DNA of 64,000 nucleotides from Amycolatopsis pittospori (GTDB lineage Bacteria > Actinomycetota > Actinomycetes > Mycobacteriales > Pseudonocardiaceae): NCBI RefSeq assembly GCF_013870525.1, contig NZ_JACBXD010000029.1, forward strand, positions 23,160 through 87,159, read 5' to 3'. Each line of letters opens with the position of its first letter. Position 1 is the first letter of the stretch. Both the position numbers and the translations under genes were made by a program. The notes beneath the pieces are model-generated. The model was not told where the DNA came from, ran no database searches, and saw only the letters and a list, made by a program, of their open reading frames with translations. Shown here in pieces: positions 58,272 through 64,000 of the stretch.

Positions 58272-58330
58272 GGTGTTGCGAAAGCCACTTTCGCAACCTT
58301 CAACGTTGCGAAAGTGGCTTTCGCAACACC
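58272..58330. repeat. Long perfect hairpin after the CPT-like gene
   Basis: Perfect 26-base arms beginning GGTGTTGCGAAAGCCACTTT around CTTCAAC. Each arm itself contains TTGCGAAAG and CTTTCGCAA, so each could also fold alone. It is unrelated to families A and B and lies between the convergent CPT-like and eccC genes. Confidence 0.7.
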
Positions 58331-58394
58331 CGCCACCGCGACCGGACGCGGCGGTCGGCACCGACCACGCCCCCTTTGCCTTAAGGCTCACTAG

Positions 58395-58414
58395 AACCAG
58401 AATCGTCACTCACG
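58395..58414. repeat. Family B half-element near the eccC 3' end
   Basis: Twenty bases, AACCAGAATCGTCACTCACG, match the right arm of the family B copy at 12885 with two changes. The left arm is absent. It ends nine bases before the eccC stop codon, again at a gene 3' end. Confidence 0.5.
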
Positions 58415-58423
58415 CCCAGAACT

Positions 58424-61400
58424 TCAGTCCTCCACGGGCTTCGTCCAAGCCACCTGGACCAGCCCCGTCCCATGCCGTCGCGAAACCAGCACACCTCGCC
58501 CGGCGGGCTGCGGACCCGGCTTCACGTCGCCGAGCAGCGCGCCTTCTTCGCGTGACCCGGACATCACGAGACCGGGCGATCCGAGCTCGCGAATCCGTTG
58601 CAGCACGGGCTCGAACAGCGAGCGTCCGGCGCCACCGCTCCCTCGGGCGACGACGAGGTGGAGGCCGATGTCCCGGGCCTGAGGCAGGAACTCCAGCAGC
58701 GGAAGCAGCGGGTTCCGGCCCACCGTCGCGACCATTTCGTAGTCGTCGACGAGGACGAACAGTTCCGGACCTCGCCACCAGGATCGGTTCCGCAACTGCT
58801 CGGGCGTGACGTCCGCGCCGGGCAGCCGGTTCCGCATGGCCTGCTGGCATTGCTCGATCAGTCCGGTCAGCGCGGTTTCGGAGCCCGCGTAGCCGAGCAG
58901 ATGCGATTCCGGCACCGCGCCCAGCATTCCGCGCCGGTAGTCGGCGACGATGATCGCGGCTTCGGTCGGCGAGTACTTCGAAACGATGCCTTGGGCGATG
59001 GCGCGCAGCAGCGAACTCTTGCCGGATTCGACGTCGCCGAAAGCCACGAAATGCGGTTCGGTGGCGAAATCGAGGTGCACCGGCCGTAGGTTCGATTCCG
59101 CGATGCCGAGGGTGATCTGCTTGCGAGGCCCGGCTTCCAGCGAGTCCAGCGGTACCTCGGACGGGAGCAGGCGTACGGCGGGTGCCGGCTTTCCGTTCCA
59201 TGCGGCGGAAATCCGGCGGTTCAGATCCAGGCCACCGGCGCCCACCGTCTCCGGTCGCTGGTCGGAGTCGATACGGGGGAGCGCCGCGAGGAAGTGCAGC
59301 TTGTCCGCCGTCAGGCCGCGGCCCGGTTTGTCGGCCGGGACGTTCTGGGCGATCTTGCGGTCGATCAGCGAGTCCGCCGGCTCGCCGAGACGCAGTTCGA
59401 ATTTGGTGCCGATGGCGTCGCGCAGCGGTGCCCGCATCCCCATCCACTGGTTGATCGAGACGACGACGTGGATCCCGAACCCGAGCCCGCGTGACGCCAG
59501 GCTGGTGATCTGTTCCTCCAGCTGTTCGTATTCCTGCCGGATCGTGGTCCAGTTGTCCACGAACAGGAAGACGTCGCCGAATTCGCGGCCTTCCGTGCTC
59601 TCGCGGAATTCCGAACGCCGTTGGCGGAACGTGGTGATCGACTCGATCCCGTTGGCGGAGAAGAACTCCTCGCGCTGTTCGAGCAGGGTCGTCAGTTCCG
59701 CGACCACGCGGCGGCAGCGCTGGGCGTCGCGTCGCGTGGCGTAGCCGGAGACGTGGGGCAGCCCGGCGACCGGCGCCAGCGCGCCACCGCCCATGTCCAG
59801 GACGAACAGCTGGACCTCTTCCGGCGTATGCGTGAGCGCGAGCATCGCGGCGATGTCGCGCATCAGCGTGCTCTTGCCGCTCTGCGGCGCCCCGACGATC
59901 AGCGCGTGGCCGGCGGCACCGGAGAAATCGGCCCACAGCATGTCGCGTCGCTGCTCGAAGGGCTTGTCCACCAAGGCGACCGGGATCATCAGCTTGCCGT
60001 TGCCGCCCCAGCCCAGCGGACACAGACCGCGTTCGGGGTCCTCGCCGAGCGGCGGCAGCAGCTGGTCCAGCGTGGGCGGCTCGGCCAGCGGCGGCAGCCA
60101 GATCTGATGCGCCTCCGGGCCTTTGCCTTCGAGCCGCGAGAGCATCGCGCCGATGATCGTCTCGCCGGTGCCCTTCGCGACCGGTTCCTCCGCCTCGACG
60201 GTCACCGGGATCTCCACCGGCGCCAGCGTGAACGGCATCAGCCCGAGACTCCGGCCGTCCTTGCGCACGATCTTGCTGCGCGGCGGCAGCTCACCCGAGA
60301 CGTACGCCGCCTTGAGCCGGATCAGCGTGTCGTTGTCGGACTTCAGGTACGCCGAACCCGGTACGGGCGGCAGCTGATACGCGTCCGCGACGCCGAGGAC
60401 GGCGCGGCTTTCGGAGGCGGAGAACGTCCGCAGGCCGATCCGGTACGACAGATGCGAGTCCAGCCCGCGCAGTCGTCCCTCCTCCAGCCGCTGCGACGCC
60501 AGCAGCAGGTGGATACCGAGACTCCGGCCCAGCCGCCCGATCGCGACGAACAGGTCGATGAACTCCGGCCGTGACGACAGCAGCTCGCTGAATTCGTCGA
60601 TGATCACCAGCAGCGACGGCATCGGCCGCAGGTTGACGCCCGATTCCCTGGCCTTTTCGTAGTCCCGCACCGACGCGTAGTTCCCGGCCGCGTGCAGAAG
60701 CTCCTGACGCCGCAACAGTTCGCCGTTCAGCGCGTCCGCCATGCGGTCGACCAGCGCGAGGTCGTCGGACAGGTTCGTGATGACGGCGCAGGTATGCGGC
60801 AGTCCGGTCATCCCGGCGAAGGTCGCGCCGCCCTTGAAGTCGATCAGCGCGAGGTTGAGCTTCTCCGAGGAGTGCGTGACGGCGAGCGCGGTGACCAGCG
60901 TCCGCAGCAACTCGCTCTTACCGGATCCGGTCGCGCCGATGACCAGCCCGTGCGGGCCCATCCCGCCTTCGGCCGATTCCTTGATGTCGAGATCGACGGC
61001 CCGGCCATCGGGGTTGATGCCCAGCGGGATCCGGAGCCGGTCGCGCGCGGACCGCGGTGCCCAGGTGACCTCGGTGTCGGTGTCGCGCGGGTCGCCGATG
61101 CCGAGCAGCCCGGCCAGCCCGAACGTCGCGGACATCGGCGACTCGCTGACCACGGCCGATCCCTGGTACAGCGGCGTCAGCATCCGGGACAGCGCTTCGG
61201 CGGCCCCGCGGTCCAGAGTGTCGGGTGTGCCGAGGAAACCGAGCCGCTGCTCGCTCCCGTCGCCGACGACCATCCCGAGCTGTTCCGGGCTCATGTGCAG
61301 GCTGAGCAGCCGTTCGGACGACACCGCGCGCGGCTGTTCCGTGCCGATTTCGACGACGGTGACGCCGAGCCTGCCCTCTTCCGCGACCAGCCGTGTGTCG

Positions 61401-62365
61401 GTGAGCGTGTGCCCGCCGTCCACGATCACGACGATATGCGGCTGCTCCAGCCGGGTATCCGGCCGCCTGCTGAACGCGGGCCGGTCGCCGAGGTCCGGGC
61501 CGAGCAGGTCGGCGAGTTTCCCGGCGTCGGCGTCGACGAGACGACGCGGGCCGGCGGCGTCCGCGGCGGTGGACGCCACATGCGGCAGCCACTTCGCCCA
61601 TTCCCAGTCGTGCAGCCGGTCGCTCTTCACACACAGCGCGATCCGCAGGTCGGCGGGCGAGTGGAAGGTCGCGAGCTGGGTCAGCACCGCCCGTGCCGTC
61701 CCGAGCGTGTCCGGACGCCGACCGGACAGCATGACCTGCGCGAACGACCGCAACGAGACCGCGACCGGAAGCCCGTCGACCGTCGAGTAGGTCCGGATGA
61801 AGTGCTTGAGGTTCGTCGAGCACACCGGGTCGAGGTCTTCCAGCGGCACGGTCTGCGGCGCCTTCAACGGCGTCGCGAGCCGCTGCGGCCCCGTCCCGAC
61901 GCGGACCTGCGCGAACTGGGAGTCCGAGCGACGGCGGTCCCACAGCTTCCCCGACTCGACATATGCCCACAGATCCGCCGGATCGGGCTGCAATGCCGCC
62001 ATGGCCGCGCGCTGGTTGTCGGCGATGTCGCGGACCTGGCCGCGCAGACCGGTCAGATACCGCTGGTAGTCCCGGCGTTCCTCGTTGATCTGCGCCTTCT
62101 TCGCCGCGCCGCCGCGGCCGAGCGACATCACGACCATGCCCACCATCGCGGTGAGGAACAACGCACCGAAGATGTACGTCATCACTCCGCCGTCGCGTCC
62201 GATGTAGACGAACGACATGGCGCCCATGCCCAGCATCATCGGCATGAACATCAGCAGCTGCATGGCTCCGCCGGAGGAGCCCTTCGGCAGCATCGGCGGG
62301 GACTGCAGGACGATTTCACCGGGCTGCTCGCCCAAGGCCGGCAGGCGGTCGCGAGTGGCGCTCAT
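58424..62365 (-). CDS. eccC: Type VII secretion motor ATPase EccC
   Basis: The 1313-residue FtsK/SpoIIIE-family protein drives export of WXG100-type substrates. Two membrane helices lie near residues 35-85 (LLMFMPMMLGMGAMSFVYIG, VMTYIFGALFLTAMVGMVVM). Three ATPase modules follow with Walker A motifs GATGSGKSELLRTL (about 478), GAPQSGKSTLMRDI (about 827) and GDVESGKSSLLRAI (about 1113); the Walker B-type strands end LALIDFKGGATF, LFVLDMGGGAL and IIVADYRRGML. A single chain carries all three, unlike the split EccCa/EccCb of ESX-1. eccB, eccD and eccE are not in the window. Confidence 0.95.
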   Translation of the reverse strand: MSATRDRLPALGEQPGEIVLQSPPMLPKGSSGGAMQLLMFMPMMLGMGAMSFVYIGRDGGVMTYIFGALFLTAMVGMVVMSLGRGGAAKKAQINEERRDYQRYLTGLRGQVRDIADNQRAAMAALQPDPADLWAYVESGKLWDRRRSDSQFAQVRVGTGPQRLATPLKAPQTVPLEDLDPVCSTNLKHFIRTYSTVDGLPVAVSLRSFAQVMLSGRRPDTLGTARAVLTQLATFHSPADLRIALCVKSDRLHDWEWAKWLPHVASTAADAAGPRRLVDADAGKLADLLGPDLGDRPAFSRRPDTRLEQPHIVVIVDGGHTLTDTRLVAEEGRLGVTVVEIGTEQPRAVSSERLLSLHMSPEQLGMVVGDGSEQRLGFLGTPDTLDRGAAEALSRMLTPLYQGSAVVSESPMSATFGLAGLLGIGDPRDTDTEVTWAPRSARDRLRIPLGINPDGRAVDLDIKESAEGGMGPHGLVIGATGSGKSELLRTLVTALAVTHSSEKLNLALIDFKGGATFAGMTGLPHTCAVITNLSDDLALVDRMADALNGELLRRQELLHAAGNYASVRDYEKARESGVNLRPMPSLLVIIDEFSELLSSRPEFIDLFVAIGRLGRSLGIHLLLASQRLEEGRLRGLDSHLSYRIGLRTFSASESRAVLGVADAYQLPPVPGSAYLKSDNDTLIRLKAAYVSGELPPRSKIVRKDGRSLGLMPFTLAPVEIPVTVEAEEPVAKGTGETIIGAMLSRLEGKGPEAHQIWLPPLAEPPTLDQLLPPLGEDPERGLCPLGWGGNGKLMIPVALVDKPFEQRRDMLWADFSGAAGHALIVGAPQSGKSTLMRDIAAMLALTHTPEEVQLFVLDMGGGALAPVAGLPHVSGYATRRDAQRCRRVVAELTTLLEQREEFFSANGIESITTFRQRRSEFRESTEGREFGDVFLFVDNWTTIRQEYEQLEEQITSLASRGLGFGIHVVVSINQWMGMRAPLRDAIGTKFELRLGEPADSLIDRKIAQNVPADKPGRGLTADKLHFLAALPRIDSDQRPETVGAGGLDLNRRISAAWNGKPAPAVRLLPSEVPLDSLEAGPRKQITLGIAESNLRPVHLDFATEPHFVAFGDVESGKSSLLRAIAQGIVSKYSPTEAAIIVADYRRGMLGAVPESHLLGYAGSETALTGLIEQCQQAMRNRLPGADVTPEQLRNRSWWRGPELFVLVDDYEMVATVGRNPLLPLLEFLPQARDIGLHLVVARGSGGAGRSLFEPVLQRIRELGSPGLVMSGSREEGALLGDVKPGPQPAGRGVLVSRRHGTGLVQVAWTKPVED

Positions 62366-62520
62366 CAGGGTCTTTCTGGCCGCTTGTGGGTAATCCTGCC
62401 GATCATTCTGGCCACTCGTGCCGCCCCTGCGGTGGGTACTTTTGCCGTCCGCTCGTGTCTGGTGGCGAACTTACGCTGCTGGAACAGGCGCAGACGTGGG
62501 GGAACGAGAAAAGGAGAACC

Positions 62521-63300
62521 ATGGTCGGCACGGGCGAGTACCGGGCGGAGCCCGAGGCCATGCGCTCGGCGGTCGGGAACCTGGGCGGCATCATCATGCA
62601 GGGCATCAACGTCGTCGCCGACCTCGAACGCACCGTCCTCCAGCCGATGTCGTTCGCCACCTTCGGCAGCGCGGTGGCGGCGGCGAACACCGCCATGCAG
62701 AGCCAGCAGGTGGTCGCGGTCCGCACCCTGCTGCAACTGCTGCAGCAGATCAACGGCTTCATCAAGAGCAGTGCCGACGCCTACCAGGCCGCGGACGAGG
62801 CGGTCGCCGGCGGTTACGGCGGACGTCCCGGCGGCGGCGCGGGATCGGGGTCTTCGTCGATCTGGGGCAACTCGCACGCGTCCGAGCTGGCGACGCTGGC
62901 CATCAACGACAGCGCGGGCGGCAACGGCGAGCCGTCGTCGGTCGGGAACGTGCTGCGCTACCTGGGGGACGCGCGGCTGGGGCAGCTCGGCGACCACCCG
63001 ATCACCGACGCGCGGTTCCACGGCGTCTCCGACTTCAACGACTGGCTGGCCGGTGACGCCGACAACCAGGCGCGGGTCGGCGTCATCGAGGTCTACGCCG
63101 GGACCGCGCGCAACTTCGGCGACGTGCCGGGCGGGGTGCACAGCGGCGACGTCGTCGTGGTCGAACCGCTCCTGTTCTCCGACAGCAAGCCGATCATCGC
63201 CATCGCCGGAGAAGGCGGGCAGCTCTACAACCACGGACTGATCGACGCGGACATCAACGGCCTCGCCAAGGTCAGCGTCTACCGACCGGCGTCCGTCTGA
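62521..63300 (+). CDS. ESX-type protein with helical N-terminus, 259 aa
   Basis: The ATG at 62521 follows AAAAGGAGAACC. Residues 1-95 form a WXG100-like helical domain without signal peptide (AEPEAMRSAVGNLGGIIMQG, AAANTAMQSQQVVAVRTLLQ, DAYQAADEAVAGGYGG). After a Gly/Ser linker comes a second domain of about 120 residues (VGNVLRYLGDARLGQLGDHP, GDVVVVEPLLFSDSKPIIAI) that I do not recognise. It is divergent from eccC (155 bases between starts) and leads the gene at 63326, so it is probably a substrate or partner. Confidence 0.75.
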   Translation: MVGTGEYRAEPEAMRSAVGNLGGIIMQGINVVADLERTVLQPMSFATFGSAVAAANTAMQSQQVVAVRTLLQLLQQINGFIKSSADAYQAADEAVAGGYGGRPGGGAGSGSSSIWGNSHASELATLAINDSAGGNGEPSSVGNVLRYLGDARLGQLGDHPITDARFHGVSDFNDWLAGDADNQARVGVIEVYAGTARNFGDVPGGVHSGDVVVVEPLLFSDSKPIIAIAGEGGQLYNHGLIDADINGLAKVSVYRPASV

Positions 63301-63325
63301 CTTCCGGCCTGAGGAGCGAGGTTCC

Positions 63326-64000
63326 ATGCTGACTTACCCGAATTCCAGTGCGATGGACGCCACGGCGTCCTCGGGCGGGCCGATCACCATCCTTCCGCAG
63401 ATCCTCACCGGGCAGCCGGAGCAGATCGCGAAGCACGTGCTCGAGGTGCTCAAGAAGGCCAATGAGTTCCTCACCATGTACAACGAGGTGACGAAGGCCG
63501 CCGAGCAGCTGAAGAAGATCTGGTCCGGCGGCGCGTCGGATTCCGCGATGAAGAAGATCACCGACTCCCTGAACTCGCTGACCAAGATCGTCCAGGTCGT
63601 GCAGAAGGGCGCGGAACTGCTCGGCATGGCCGGGACGCTGATCAAAACCGCGCAGACGGCCTACAAAGCGGTGGTCTCGGCGGTGAACCCGACCGTCGCG
63701 GGCCTGATGTCGAATCCGTGGACCTACGGTGCCGCCGTCGCGCTTTCCACCGCCACCAGCGCTTCGCTGCGCGCGTTCATCACCGCGATCGGCGCGCTGC
63801 TGAAGGCGCTCGGCGTGGTCGACCTCGCCAACCAGATCACCCAGATCGCCACCATCATCGGCGAGGTCCAGAAACTGTTCGGGCACGGCGATTCCGGCAA
63901 CGGTTCGGCGGGCAACGCGGCGGTTTCCGGTACGCCGGTCACCAATCCGCAGGCGCCGGGTTCGGTCGCCAGCGGCGCGGGACAGGCCGCTGTCGGCGGC
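63326..64000 (+). CDS. WXG-motif ESX-type protein, 3' end outside window
   Basis: The frame is open from the ATG at 63326 to the last base (225 codons), 25 bases after the preceding stop and with GAGGAGCGAGG before the start. The first 100 residues are helical with an intact W-x-G turn, LKKIWSGGASDSAMKKITDS. A hydrophobic middle follows (GAELLGMAGTLIKTAQTAYK, TYGAAVALSTATSASLRAFI) and then a Gly/Ser/Pro-rich stretch. It looks like a larger type VII substrate; its C-terminus and function cannot be judged. Confidence 0.78.
   Translation, partial: MLTYPNSSAMDATASSGGPITILPQILTGQPEQIAKHVLEVLKKANEFLTMYNEVTKAAEQLKKIWSGGASDSAMKKITDSLNSLTKIVQVVQKGAELLGMAGTLIKTAQTAYKAVVSAVNPTVAGLMSNPWTYGAAVALSTATSASLRAFITAIGALLKALGVVDLANQITQIATIIGEVQKLFGHGDSGNGSAGNAAVSGTPVTNPQAPGSVASGAGQAAVGG

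Noticed and set aside
60692..63241. An 849-codon plus-strand open frame across eccC and the 62521 gene
   Set aside because: It runs antisense through EccC Walker motifs and out of frame through the next gene, with no recognisable domain.
1..64000. tRNA, rRNA, CRISPR array, insertion sequence or prophage
   Set aside because: No CCA-ended cloverleaf pattern, rRNA-like stretch, regularly spaced repeat array, transposase or integrase was seen; the repeats present are short intergenic hairpins.

Overview
The window comes from a high-GC actinobacterium. Codons end overwhelmingly in G or C, GTG and TTG starts are common, and a mycobacterial-type cytochrome bcc-aa3 branch, PimB'-like glycosyltransferase, NAD operon and type VII (ESX) secretion genes are all present. 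Gene order over the first half follows the M. tuberculosis stretch from ilvE/cobT to pimB' (about Rv2210c to Rv2188c). The bioB-bsaP-DUF2567 and nrtR-nadABC stretch follows Rv1589 to Rv1596. Dispersed intergenic hairpins and the absence of mycobacterial PE/PPE expansions suggest a pseudonocardial genus such as Amycolatopsis; this placement is inference. I saw no rRNA, tRNA, CRISPR array, insertion sequence or prophage.

Layout. 1-11224: end of ilvE, cobT, a lone IspD-like cytidylyltransferase, a GntR regulator translationally coupled to purC, an aldo/keto reductase, a DUF3043 protein, the Fe-S carrier erpA, an adenosine-kinase-like PfkB enzyme, an alpha/beta hydrolase and asnB. 11401-22692: cytochrome c oxidase and bc1 genes (ctaC-ctaF, then ctaE-qcrC-qcrA-qcrB). 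They are split by an EamA transporter, two GlxA/AraC-type regulators flanking a cupin protein, and trpD with two small genes. 22765-31623: an Lrp-type RAM protein, a DEDDh-GIY-YIG nuclease fusion, a coiled-coil NYN-domain protein, an NlpC/P60 hydrolase behind a long structured leader, the PimB'-like mannosyltransferase, a P-loop-degenerate kinase relative and an SRPBCC protein.

31647-43966: a P450, then bioA, two tandem SulP-carbonic anhydrase fusion genes, bioD, bioB and the biotin synthase auxiliary gene bsaP, followed by a DUF2567 membrane protein, an M48 metalloprotease and a dienelactone hydrolase. Having bicarbonate transporter/carbonic anhydrase genes inside a biotin locus is suggestive, because BioD consumes CO2 and biotin enzymes consume bicarbonate. 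43941-49005: a LON-substrate-domain protein, the NAD regulator nrtR and the tightly overlapped nadA-nadB-nadC operon, with a 27-bp palindrome between nrtR and nadA. 49052-64000: a type VII secretion region with a mycosin-like protein that has lost most of its catalytic residues, two WXG100-type proteins, a 133-aa partner, a PPE-like Gly/Pro-rich protein, a DUF1023 hydrolase, the three-ATPase EccC motor and two further ESX-type proteins, the last cut by the window edge. Unrelated secreted or membrane genes lie between them.

Intergenic spaces, mostly at gene 3' ends, carry near-perfect hairpins of at least two sequence families plus a 22-bp palindromic element in five copies. In two places the hairpin supplies the stop codon of the adjacent gene.
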